Both the position numbers and the translations under genes were made by a program. Shown piece by piece: positions 1 to 7,868 of a DNA stretch of 64,000 nt (the stretch's first letter is position 1; every line of letters begins with the position of its first letter). Origin of the DNA: Marinobacter mobilis (GTDB lineage: Bacteria; Pseudomonadota; Gammaproteobacteria; Pseudomonadales; Oleiphilaceae); assembly GCF_900106945.1 (NCBI RefSeq), contig NZ_FNNE01000003.1, positions 1-64,000 of the forward strand. The letters run 5' to 3'. The notes beneath the pieces are model-generated. The model saw only the letters and a program-made list of their open reading frames with translations. It made no database searches and was not told the origin of the DNA.

Positions 1-134
1 TTCCAAGATGAGATCTCCCTAAGGCCTCGAGCCTTCTTAAGAGCCGTTCAAGACCAGGACGTTGATAGGCTGGGTGTGTAAGCGCTGTGAGGCGTTGAGC
101 TAACCAGTACTAATTGCTCGTGCGGCTTGACTAT
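1..134 (+). rRNA. rrl: 23S ribosomal RNA, 3' end (partial)
   Basis: The first ~134 bases match the conserved 3' terminus of bacterial 23S rRNA, including the 'gataggctgggtgtgtaagc' stretch and the 'gagctaaccagtactaatt' end. The remainder of the gene lies upstream of the window. The exact 3' end is estimated from the pseudomonad-like ending just before 'tataacaccc'. The 5S gene follows on the same strand after about 76 bases, so this is the tail of a normal rRNA operon. Confidence 0.95.
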
Positions 135-210
135 ATAACACCCAAGACAATTGCGGATAACGACGAAATCGCTTATTTCTTTCTCATCCTTTCCCAGTGA
201 TCATCAGTTT

Positions 211-327
211 TGCCTGACGACCATAGCGGTCTGGAACCACCTGATCCCATCCCGAACTCAGAAGTGAAACAGTCCTGCGCCGATGGTAGTGTGGCGTTGC
301 CCATGTGAGAGTAGGTCATCGTCAGGC
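211..327 (+). rRNA. rrf: 5S ribosomal RNA
   Basis: This is a complete 5S rRNA of about 117 nt. Its ends, 'tgcctgacga' and 'tcgtcaggc', pair to form the terminal helix. The central 'cccgaactcagaagtgaaac' and 'gccgatggtagtgtgg' blocks are the universally conserved 5S segments. It is the last gene of the rRNA operon and is followed 10 bases later by a strong terminator hairpin. No tRNA follows it. Confidence 0.97.
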
Positions 328-336
328 TCCTAATAC

Positions 337-371
337 AAAACCCCAGTACCAAACGGTACTGGGGTTTTTTT
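337..371 (+). terminator. rRNA operon terminator, probably bidirectional
   Basis: An 11-bp stem (ACCCCAGTACC / GGTACTGGGGT) with an AAAC loop is followed by a run of seven T. On the minus strand the same hairpin is followed by TTTT, so it could also end transcripts of the convergent receiver-protein gene whose stop codon lies 67 bases away. Confidence 0.9.
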
Positions 372-437
372 ATGTCGGATTCGAACACCTGCCGTGCGCT
401 ACCTCAGCCTTCCCCGATCACAGCACACGAATAGACG

Positions 438-1187
438 TTACTCGCCCTCCATCAGCTCAATAACCCCGCCCACCACTCGTTGTAACTGCGATATCTGTTC
501 ATTAATCTGGACTTTCATTTGTTCGATATGGCCAGACTGGGATAGAAACAGAGCGAGTAATAGGACAAAGCCTGCCAAAGAAGAGGCAGCGACGACTCGA
601 AACCTGGTTCTCTGCTTTCCGGTATCCTCATGCAGTTGCTGTTGCAAACGGGTTACTGCCTGCCTCAGGTTTGACAGCTCGTCATCGATCTCCTCATAAG
701 CGACCTCCAGGGTGGACATGCGCCCGGACAGGCTGCGGCTGCTCTGCTGGGAATCGTCGGTAGAAGGTTGAGGAGGCGGTAATGGGCTGGCCTCTGCGGG
801 TGGCTCGGTTATTGGATTTGAATCGAGAATGCCGTCAAGGGTGCGAAGTAACCGGGCACGGTCAATCTGCTTGCCAACCACGCCTGAGGCGCCAAGGGTC
901 TTGGCTTCCTGACGATAACGTTCGGCGTTCTGTGAGGTATACATGAACACCGGAATGTTTTTGGTGTCGGCCTGGCTCTTCAGCTTTCTGAGAGCATCGA
1001 AGCCGTTCATTCCGGGGAGGAGATGGTCCAGAAAAATGATGTCGAAAGGTTCTGACTGCAGAACTGGAAACGCTTCTTCGGCTGAGCCGACACTTCGCGT
1101 GGTCACATCAGCCCGCTCCAGCAGGCGGGATAACATGATACGAGCTGTGGATGAGTCGTCAATAATCAGGGCGTGACCGCGTGGCAC
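438..1187 (-). CDS. Membrane-anchored receiver (response-regulator-like) protein with coiled coil
   Basis: Residues ~4-125 form a CheY-like receiver with all key positions: acidic pair D10/D11, phospho-acceptor D54 (FLDHLLPGMNG), T84 and K106. There is no DNA-binding or enzymatic output domain. A Pro-rich linker is followed by a coiled coil (~165-195), one transmembrane helix (~198-217, VVAASSLAGFVLLLALFLSQ) and a second short amphipathic heptad segment. I place the start at a GTG because AAGGAG lies 7 bases upstream; a longer reading frame with an ATG 24 bases earlier has no ribosome-binding site. It lies ~180 bp downstream of the kinase/receiver cluster on the same strand. The phosphorylation site is seen; the role is unknown, perhaps a phosphate sink or a phosphorylation-gated membrane scaffold. 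Confidence 0.88.
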   Translation of the reverse strand: MPRGHALIIDDSSTARIMLSRLLERADVTTRSVGSAEEAFPVLQSEPFDIIFLDHLLPGMNGFDALRKLKSQADTKNIPVFMYTSQNAERYRQEAKTLGASGVVGKQIDRARLLRTLDGILDSNPITEPPAEASPLPPPQPSTDDSQQSSRSLSGRMSTLEVAYEEIDDELSNLRQAVTRLQQQLHEDTGKQRTRFRVVAASSLAGFVLLLALFLSQSGHIEQMKVQINEQISQLQRVVGGVIELMEGE

Positions 1188-1331
1188 GGCATGTCTCCTT
1201 CCGCAATACACGACGACCCCTGAACATCCGTGCTTGCATTGAGTTGATAGGCTGTTAACTCCCGCCCGTTAGATTGCGGAAACAGGCGGCGTTATTTGTG
1301 TCAGTCAGGCTATCACCCATCTGGGCTCTTG

Positions 1332-1359
1332 GCACCTGCTATTGAGTGATAGCATGTGC
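1332..1359. other. Imperfect inverted repeat downstream of the histidine kinase gene
   Basis: The GCAC/GTGC and GCTAT/ATAGC arms flank a 6-nt loop. The repeat sits 9 bases past the stop of the minus-strand histidine kinase gene and upstream of the receiver gene. It lacks a T-run, so it is either a weak terminator or processing site for the upstream operon, or an operator for the next gene. The rest of this 180-bp gap shows no reading frame I would support. Confidence 0.35.
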
Positions 1360-1367
1360 TTAGCACC

Positions 1368-2051
1368 CTAAGGCAGCCATATTTCAAAGATCCCGCCGGC
1401 CAATTCCCCACCATTGTGCACCCGGATGAAGCCTTCCCGGTCATCATTCCGGTGAAGACTTGCAACCGACGACGCAAAGAACAGCCCCAGGCTGGTACTA
1501 CCGCTATTGAAGTCCAGTGATTTGAAGCTGACAGGGCCATCCTTTTGCATGTGTTCGGGGTAACCCTGCCCGTTATCTTCCACTCCGATCACCAGATAGC
1601 CATCCCGTTCGATGGCCGTCAGCCGGATCCGATCACGGGTGTATCGAATGGCGTTGTTAATGGTGTTGTTGAGTACGCCGGTCAGAAGGTCATCATCAAA
1701 GTAGCCGTTGATGTCGTCTGCAACGATATCGTAGGTAATGTTATGGCCACTGAGCAAGGGCTGATGACGGGCGAGATGACTGGCAAGAAAATCCGGAACG
1801 AAGTGTTCCTCGATATGGGCTGACAGGGTCTGCTCACCAAGCCGGTAAATACCCAGCAGTTGTACCAGGTCGCTATGGAGACGCTCCGCTTCGTACTGCA
1901 ATGTATTGAAGCGGGAGCTGTCGGTGAGGCCATCGGGTGGCTCCTGCCGCAGTTCATCCAGCGAATTGAGCAGCATGCCCAGTGAATTCTTCATATCGTG
2001 AACGGCGGAGGCGATAACCATGGAAAAATCGATCGGCGAATGGTCACTCAT
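1368..2051 (-). CDS. Small cytoplasmic sensor histidine kinase
   Basis: This 227-residue protein is a kinase core with no input domain or membrane segment. The H-box is near the N-terminus (VHDMKNSLGMLL, H18), followed by an N-box (NNTINNAIRYT), a G1 box (DNGQGYP) and a G2-like stretch (LGLFFASSVA). It belongs to the HisKA/HATPase_c histidine kinases and presumably autophosphorylates on H18. Its start overlaps the stop of the receiver-TPR gene by 4 bases (ATGA), so the two are almost certainly translationally coupled. With no sensor of its own, it probably takes input from the partner proteins in this operon. An intact ATP site and H-box argue that it is active. Confidence 0.9.
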   Translation of the reverse strand: MSDHSPIDFSMVIASAVHDMKNSLGMLLNSLDELRQEPPDGLTDSSRFNTLQYEAERLHSDLVQLLGIYRLGEQTLSAHIEEHFVPDFLASHLARHQPLLSGHNITYDIVADDINGYFDDDLLTGVLNNTINNAIRYTRDRIRLTAIERDGYLVIGVEDNGQGYPEHMQKDGPVSFKSLDFNSGSTSLGLFFASSVASLHRNDDREGFIRVHNGGELAGGIFEIWLP

Positions 2052-3691
2052 GATCTAAGGGCCTCCAGTTTCTTGTGCAGGGCCTGGTACCGCGCATATT
2101 GGCGATGTTGCTGGGGTAGCGTGGACAATGTCGCCAGGAGGTTCTGACAGTCGGTGAGCAGAGCCTTGCGTTGGCGGTCTCCGCTATATTGTTTCATCAG
2201 CACCTGAACCAGGTTGAGATTAAGGGCGGTATGGGAAGGAACAATGGCCAGTGCCTCCCGGAATGCCGTAGCAGCGCCATCGAGGTTACCCGCCTCAAAG
2301 GCTTTGATTCCATCCTTGTTAAGGTCTCGTGCCTGCATACGCTGACGAAAACCTACGGGCTCATCCAGCAGGTTCTCGATCTTCTGGATTATGTCGCCAT
2401 CGTTCTCAAAGCGCTGCGCCAGCTTACCCAGCAATGATTTTGCATCCGTGTCTTTGCCCACACGAAACAGGGTGCGGGCATACTCCAGCCCGGTATCGGC
2501 AGACAGTGAGTCAACATCTGCCAGCGCGTCGGACAGTGAGTCCAGACAGCTTTGGGCTGCTCCGAGGTCGCCTTGGCCTGCATGCAAACGGGTTTGAAGC
2601 AAACGGCTTCTTGTCGTAACGTCGGGTGTATCTGCAAAGCGTTTTTCCATTCTTGCCAGGGTGCTTCTCGCATCTTCTGCGTAGGCTTTTCCGACATCGC
2701 TGGTATCGCCGTCGCTGAGCTCACACAGCGTGGTTCCTAGCGACAGGTAGTGATCGGCGTTGTCATGAATGGAATGGGCGCCCAGCTGCACAGTCTTGCG
2801 CCAGGCCGAGGAGGCTGTCTCCATATCCTGGTTAGCTTGGGCAACCGTGGCGAGTTGTTTTTGCCGTAGCAGAGCGTTGGGGGACAACTCTGTGGCTTTT
2901 TGCAGGGTTTTTTGAGCCGGAATCAGCCGCCCCTGTTGGGCCAGGGCCTCGGCGAGCAGGTCATAACCTTCCATATAGTCCGGGTGATCCGCAACCAGTG
3001 CCTTCAATACCGCGACGGCTTCGTCATATCGCTGGTCGGCCAGCAAGACCTTGCCTTTGCCCAGTCGCGCCCAGGAAAGATCCCGTTGTGCCAGAACGTC
3101 GGCGTAGATCTTTCCGGCGTGGCTGAGATCGCCAACCCGTTGGTAAAGATCGGCCAGGGTCTTCATCAGCCAGGTTCGGTATCTTGGGAACTTGCCGATG
3201 GACTGAAGGCACAGGGTAATGGCCTCCGGATAGTTTTCCAGATCAATGGCCCGGTTGATCGGGAGCAGAGTACGACGCTGTTCGACCAGGCTGCCCAGAC
3301 GTTTTTCTAGCATCGCCCGGTTAATTGGCTTGGTGAGATAGGCATCTGGCTGGTATTCCCGGGCCCCCATGACCATTTCCTTGGACGTCTCTGCGGTTAC
3401 CATCAGGAAAAGCGAGGCCCGTTTCAGCAATTTCTTATGCCGCAACTCCTCGAGAATGTGCTGGCCATTCTTGCCTTCGCCAAGATTGTAATCACACAGC
3501 ACCACATCAAAGTGCTCGTAAGTACACCGCTGGATAGCTGCAGCGCCATTATTGGCTACCTCGATGTGTTCGGCCCCGAACGTACGGAGCATCTGACGCA
3601 TTGACAGGCGAAAACTCTCGAAGTCATCAATGATCAGGTAACGAAGCTTCCGGAACGGATTGTCGTGGACGTTACTTGAAGGTTCAGTCAT
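2048..3691 (-). CDS. Response regulator with TPR output region
   Basis: Residues 15-135 are a receiver domain: D22/D23, phospho-acceptor D67 (VVLCDYNLGEGKNG), T99 and K121. The remaining ~410 residues are helical tetratricopeptide-like repeats (for example A-x-x-G-K-x-x-L-A-x-x-R-Y-x-E-A) with no DNA-binding domain, so the output is presumably protein-protein interaction. The gene overlaps the hybrid kinase upstream by 4 bases and the small kinase downstream by 4 bases, giving a tight three-gene unit. The closest general description is a receiver-TPR protein; I know of no assigned function. It may receive phosphate from CrbS or from the small kinase. Confidence 0.92.
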   Translation of the reverse strand: MTEPSSNVHDNPFRKLRYLIIDDFESFRLSMRQMLRTFGAEHIEVANNGAAAIQRCTYEHFDVVLCDYNLGEGKNGQHILEELRHKKLLKRASLFLMVTAETSKEMVMGAREYQPDAYLTKPINRAMLEKRLGSLVEQRRTLLPINRAIDLENYPEAITLCLQSIGKFPRYRTWLMKTLADLYQRVGDLSHAGKIYADVLAQRDLSWARLGKGKVLLADQRYDEAVAVLKALVADHPDYMEGYDLLAEALAQQGRLIPAQKTLQKATELSPNALLRQKQLATVAQANQDMETASSAWRKTVQLGAHSIHDNADHYLSLGTTLCELSDGDTSDVGKAYAEDARSTLARMEKRFADTPDVTTRSRLLQTRLHAGQGDLGAAQSCLDSLSDALADVDSLSADTGLEYARTLFRVGKDTDAKSLLGKLAQRFENDGDIIQKIENLLDEPVGFRQRMQARDLNKDGIKAFEAGNLDGAATAFREALAIVPSHTALNLNLVQVLMKQYSGDRQRKALLTDCQNLLATLSTLPQQHRQYARYQALHKKLEALRS

Positions 3692-6600
3692 GGTCTTCGC
3701 TGTTTCAGTAGTTTGTTCACCAAGGCCCGAAGTGCGGCAGGTTTAACCGGCTTATAGAGTATCTGGTAACCACGTGCCAGCGCATCCTCTTTCACTTCAG
3801 CTCCGAGGTAGCCAGTGATCAGGATGCCGGGGATATCCGGGTTCAGGGACGAGCGTATGGTATCCATGGCATCCAGACCATTCTTGTCGTTGTCCAGCTG
3901 GTAATCGGCAAGAATGATATCGGGTGCGATGCCGTCCAGTTTCACCTGGGCATCTTCGAGACTTTCTGCAGCCGTTACCCGACATTCCCAGTTGTTCAGC
4001 AGCGCCTGCATTCCCTGAAGTATCTTGGCATCGTTATCGATACACAGCACATGCAAACCGCGCAGGGTGGAGACACCCCGTGGGCCGGGTTTCGGAACGG
4101 GCTCGCTGGATTTTGGACTTCCGCTGGGCGTAAGAGGTACGGTTATAGTGAACACACTTCCCCGGCCCTGGATGGAGTGCACATTGACGGGGTGGTCGAG
4201 CATTCCACAGATACGGTCAACAATGGCGAGCCCCAGGCCCAGGCCCTTGCTGTCCTGGCCATGCTGCAGACGTTTGAATTCTTCAAAGATATGCGCCAGC
4301 TGGTCTTCCGGAATACCTGGTCCGGTATCCCAGACCTCAATTCGCAGGAAGCCTTTCAGACGCCGGCATCCCAGCAGTATCCGCCCCTTCGGGGTGTAAC
4401 GAATGGCGTTAGAGAGCAGGTTCTGGATCACCCGTCGAAGTAACTTGGCATCGGAACGAACCCAGGCTCCGCTGTTCACCAGAGTTAGCTCCAGGCCACG
4501 GTCGGCCGCAATGGCTGAGAAGTCTGTCGCCAGATTACGCAGCATGTCATTGATCGGAAAGCGGGTGATGTCCGGTTCGAGGGCTCCGGCATCAAGCTTC
4601 GAGATATCCAACAGGGTACTGATGATTTCCTCGGCAGCGCCCAGTGAGCTGTCGATATGCTCTACCAGTTCGGTGGTTGCGGGATCATGGGATTTGCCGG
4701 ATAGCGCCGAGGTAAACAGCCGTGCGGCGTTCAGGGGTTGCAGCAGGTCATGGCTCGCCGACGCCAGGAACCGGGTTTTGCTCTGGTTGGCCTGCTCGGC
4801 CACAGATTTGGCTTTCAGCATCTGTTCGTTGATCACCTGCAGTTCCTGGGTGCGTTCCTTGACCCGCTGTTCCAGATAGATATTCGTTTCCTTCAGCGCC
4901 AGTTCCGTGCGACGCATGGCGGTGATGTCCTGGAATGTGGTGACGTAGCCGCCGCCGGGAATCGGGCTGCCCTCAATCTTGATGACGGTACCGTCCGGAC
5001 GCTCGCGTTCGTAAGAGACGCGCTCTCCTTTACGCATGCTTTCACAGCGGTTATCGATGATTTCATCGATTTTCCGTGCCGGCAGGTTGGAGCTGGTGAG
5101 GTTGTATCGCATCAGCTCTTCAATCGGGCGTCCTACCCGGACAAAGCCCCGGGGATAGGCAAAGAGCTGCAGATAGCGCTGGTTCCACACCACCACCTGC
5201 TGCTGGTGGTTAATAACCGCCACGCCAATACTGATGTTTTCAATGGCAGACTGGAGCAGCTCACGACTGAACGTCATGGCCTGGGAGGCTTCATCGACGA
5301 TGCTGACCACATCCTCAATCTGCATGTCCCTGCCGGTGAGGGTGGATTCCAGCACCACCCGTGCGGTTGAGGCGCCGATGACGGACGCCAGCTGACGTTC
5401 GATGTACTTCATCAGGTGGGTTGAGGCCGGCCGCTGTGGTGACAATCGAATGGCGTTACGGCGTTCATAGTTCCTGAACAGTGAATCCGCTTTTTCCTCC
5501 CCCATGAAGCGGTCCGCCAGGGCCTGCAGGTCTGAGGTCAGGATCTCACCTTCCCAGGCCTGGTGATGCGGGGTTTCTGCCCGTGGCTGGGGGTCATGAA
5601 AGAAGGAGGCGATCTGGATTTTTTCGCGAACCCGCTGCCGGGTAACCATGGACAACAGCACATAGACGACCGTATTCAGGCCCAGGCTCCAGATGATGCC
5701 ATGGCTGATCCGGTCCATTTCCAGGCCCATCAGGGCCGTGGGGCGGGTCCACTCAAGCCCCAGGATTCCATGTTCGATGAGATTGACGTTGAGCCAGCCG
5801 GTTGATTCAAGTGCAGGAATCAGCATGGTGTAGCACCACATCAGGAAGCCGACGACGAGCCCCCAGAAAGCACCGGTATGATTTCCCTGGCGCCAGGCAA
5901 TGCCTCCAACCAGGGATGGCCCAAACTGAGCGGCCGCTGCGAACGACAGCAGGCCGAAAGCCGTCAGGCTGTATTCGGCACTTGCCAGGCGATAGAAGCC
6001 ATAGGCGGTCAGCAGCACTGCAACAATGGCAATGCGGCGGATACTCAGTAACAGATGGCTTAAGTCTTCCCGCTGATTCATCCGCGGCCGGAAAAATTTC
6101 AGCAGGGCCGGCATGACAATCTCGTTGCTGACCATGGTCGCAGTGGCTATGGAACAGACGATAACCATGGCGGCCGCTGCAGAAACGCCACCGAGGAAGA
6201 CCAGGATGGCAAGCCAATGCTCACCCGCGATGACGGGGAGGGTGAGGATCAGGGTGTCGGGGTTGCTGCTGGAAGCGGCTGGGGACAGTAACCCCGCAGC
6301 AGCAATGGGAATCACGAACGCACTGGCGATCACCAGATACGCCGGCATCGCCCATCGAGCGACGTTGAAGTCGCGGTGGTCGGCGTTCTCCACGACCATG
6401 ACATGGAATTGCCGCGGCAGGCAGATAATGGCCAGGCTGGCTACCACGGTCTGAGTAATGAAAGCGGTGGGATCGAACGCGTCAGTGGTTAGTTGACCGG
6501 TAAGACCGGCCTGGGCCACTTTCTGGAAAAGATCACCAAAGCCATCGTAAAGACTGAAGCCAACAAACAGGCCGACGGCGATGAAGGCGAGAATCTTGAT

Positions 6601-7206
6601 GAACGATTCAAAGGCAATGGCCTGGATCATGCCCCGGTGATGCTCGGTGGACTCCAGGTGCCGGGTGCCAAAGAGGATGGTAAACGCGCCAAGTACCAGC
6701 GTGACGTACCAGGCAGAATCCGCCCAGGGTTGCTGATTCACCGTGACACCGGTGAGATCGGGGCTGGAAAGCACATTGAAGCCCATGGAAATGGCTTTCA
6801 GCTGGAGTGATATGTACGGCACGCTGCCAATCAGCGCAACGATGGCGATCAGTGCCGCCAGCGATTGCGACTTGCCGTAGCGGGAGGCGATAAAGTCCGC
6901 GATGGAGGTGCTGTTGTTTCGTTTGCTGATGTAGATGATCCGCCGGATCAGCGGCGCACCGAACACGAACACCAGCAACGGGCCCAGGTAAATGGGAAGG
7001 AAACCAATGCCTTCCTGAGTGGCCCGTCCTACGGCGCCGTAGAATGTCCACGAGGTGAAATACACCGCCAGGGACAGGGCGTAGATATTGGTTCGTGCCA
7101 GGCGTTTGCGATAGAGGCCGGGATGACGGTCACCAGCCCAGGCAATGGCAAACAGCAGAGAGATGTATGTGATCGAAATAAGGCCTAACAGCCAGCCGCT
7201 GAGCAT
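3688..7206 (-). CDS. crbS: CrbS/MxtR-like hybrid sensor histidine kinase with Na+/solute symporter domain
   Basis: At 1172 residues it has the architecture of CrbS/MxtR. An N-terminal sodium:solute-symporter-like membrane domain (~1-510, about 13 helices) is followed by a linker, a PAS domain (~650-770), a HisKA domain with H819 (ASASHDLLQPLN), a HATPase_c domain with N-box and GLGLGL motifs (~925-1035) and a C-terminal receiver with D1101 (IILADYQLD). The receiver distinguishes it from the related CbrA. CrbS proteins, with the LuxR-type regulator CrbR, control acetyl-CoA synthetase and acetate uptake in Vibrio and Pseudomonas. A symporter operon lies just upstream here, which fits that role, although no CrbR-like gene is in the window. 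It overlaps the receiver-TPR gene by 4 bases. The ligand is inferred. Confidence 0.93.
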   Translation of the reverse strand: MLSGWLLGLISITYISLLFAIAWAGDRHPGLYRKRLARTNIYALSLAVYFTSWTFYGAVGRATQEGIGFLPIYLGPLLVFVFGAPLIRRIIYISKRNNSTSIADFIASRYGKSQSLAALIAIVALIGSVPYISLQLKAISMGFNVLSSPDLTGVTVNQQPWADSAWYVTLVLGAFTILFGTRHLESTEHHRGMIQAIAFESFIKILAFIAVGLFVGFSLYDGFGDLFQKVAQAGLTGQLTTDAFDPTAFITQTVVASLAIICLPRQFHVMVVENADHRDFNVARWAMPAYLVIASAFVIPIAAAGLLSPAASSSNPDTLILTLPVIAGEHWLAILVFLGGVSAAAAMVIVCSIATATMVSNEIVMPALLKFFRPRMNQREDLSHLLLSIRRIAIVAVLLTAYGFYRLASAEYSLTAFGLLSFAAAAQFGPSLVGGIAWRQGNHTGAFWGLVVGFLMWCYTMLIPALESTGWLNVNLIEHGILGLEWTRPTALMGLEMDRISHGIIWSLGLNTVVYVLLSMVTRQRVREKIQIASFFHDPQPRAETPHHQAWEGEILTSDLQALADRFMGEEKADSLFRNYERRNAIRLSPQRPASTHLMKYIERQLASVIGASTARVVLESTLTGRDMQIEDVVSIVDEASQAMTFSRELLQSAIENISIGVAVINHQQQVVVWNQRYLQLFAYPRGFVRVGRPIEELMRYNLTSSNLPARKIDEIIDNRCESMRKGERVSYERERPDGTVIKIEGSPIPGGGYVTTFQDITAMRRTELALKETNIYLEQRVKERTQELQVINEQMLKAKSVAEQANQSKTRFLASASHDLLQPLNAARLFTSALSGKSHDPATTELVEHIDSSLGAAEEIISTLLDISKLDAGALEPDITRFPINDMLRNLATDFSAIAADRGLELTLVNSGAWVRSDAKLLRRVIQNLLSNAIRYTPKGRILLGCRRLKGFLRIEVWDTGPGIPEDQLAHIFEEFKRLQHGQDSKGLGLGLAIVDRICGMLDHPVNVHSIQGRGSVFTITVPLTPSGSPKSSEPVPKPGPRGVSTLRGLHVLCIDNDAKILQGMQALLNNWECRVTAAESLEDAQVKLDGIAPDIILADYQLDNDKNGLDAMDTIRSSLNPDIPGILITGYLGAEVKEDALARGYQILYKPVKPAALRALVNKLLKQRRP

Positions 7207-7240
7207 ATCGGAGCGATCTCGTTACCCTTTCTGAATACGG

Positions 7241-7260
7241 AAAAGCCGGCCTGGGCCGGC
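7241..7260 (-). terminator. Rho-independent terminator after the two-helix membrane protein gene
   Basis: On the minus strand a GCCGGCC / GGCCGGC stem with a 2-nt loop is followed by TTTT. It lies 7 bases past the stop of the 167-residue membrane protein and 35 bases before the crbS start, so crbS probably has its own promoter or depends on read-through. Confidence 0.65.
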
Positions 7261-7266
7261 GGTTAG

Positions 7267-7770
7267 TCAAATGCAGGCTGCGAGGAACAACCTGTCGTCA
7301 TCTGCGAGCGTGCGAAGCCGTTCTACCTGGGGGGCCCCGCTATCATCCAGCGGAACCAACTCTTTGCTTGCACAGTTCAGCAGATGGATCTGTTTGCTGA
7401 CGGCATCAGTATAGGACTGTTCAAAGCGATACAGGTAAAACATGTGAATATCGCGATTGTTAGGTGATGATTCGAGGCTGTTGGTGTCCAGCACCGTAAA
7501 GCTGGTCACCTGAGGAACCAGATAGGTCCAAGGGCGGAGAGGGTTCTTGAGTTGTTCCTGTCCGACCACCACCGCTTCTGGCGGGAGCTGGGATTTTTTG
7601 TGTTCAAACCAGGTGTACTCCCCCTGGATCAGGTAAGCCAGCATGCCGAGCCCGGCAAACACCGGAATGATCCATTTCGGGGCCCGTTTGGCGGTGATGG
7701 CGCGAATACCCAGAGCAATACCCGCTGCGCCGAGGCCGGAAAACACCGTTGCCACAAACGTCCAGAACAT
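7267..7770 (-). CDS. Unknown two-helix membrane protein
   Basis: I do not recognise this 167-residue protein. Two hydrophobic segments lie near the N-terminus (~2-24, FWTFVATVFSGLGAAGIALG, and ~33-50, WIIPVFAGLGMLAYLIQG). A soluble domain of ~115 residues follows and is probably periplasmic if both helices span. Two cysteines, in LLNCASKE and at the C-terminal AACI, could form a disulfide. The start was moved to the ATG preceded by AAGGAAG at 8 bases; an upstream ATG falls inside the terminator of the symporter gene. It sits alone between terminators, between the symporter and the CrbS-like kinase, so a role as accessory to either is plausible but unproven. Confidence 0.8.
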   Translation of the reverse strand: MFWTFVATVFSGLGAAGIALGIRAITAKRAPKWIIPVFAGLGMLAYLIQGEYTWFEHKKSQLPPEAVVVGQEQLKNPLRPWTYLVPQVTSFTVLDTNSLESSPNNRDIHMFYLYRFEQSYTDAVSKQIHLLNCASKELVPLDDSGAPQVERLRTLADDDRLFLAACI

Positions 7771-7785
7771 AATTATGACTTCCTT

Positions 7786-7820
7786 AAAAAAATGGGCCTC
7801 CTCACTGAGGAAGCCCATTT
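7786..7820 (-). terminator. Rho-independent terminator of the symporter operon
   Basis: On the minus strand AAATGGGC ... GCCCATTT enclose an inner CCTC/GAGG stem, and a run of T follows. It lies about 50 bases past the symporter stop codon. Confidence 0.85.
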
Positions 7821-7868
7821 GGGGTCAGCAGCTTACAGAGCGAGCTCTGCATGACACTGCATTATTAC

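Noticed and set aside
372..393. A TTCGAA stretch resembling a tRNA T-loop just after the 5S terminator
   Set aside because: No acceptor stem, D-arm or anticodon arm can be folded around it on either strand, so it is a chance match.
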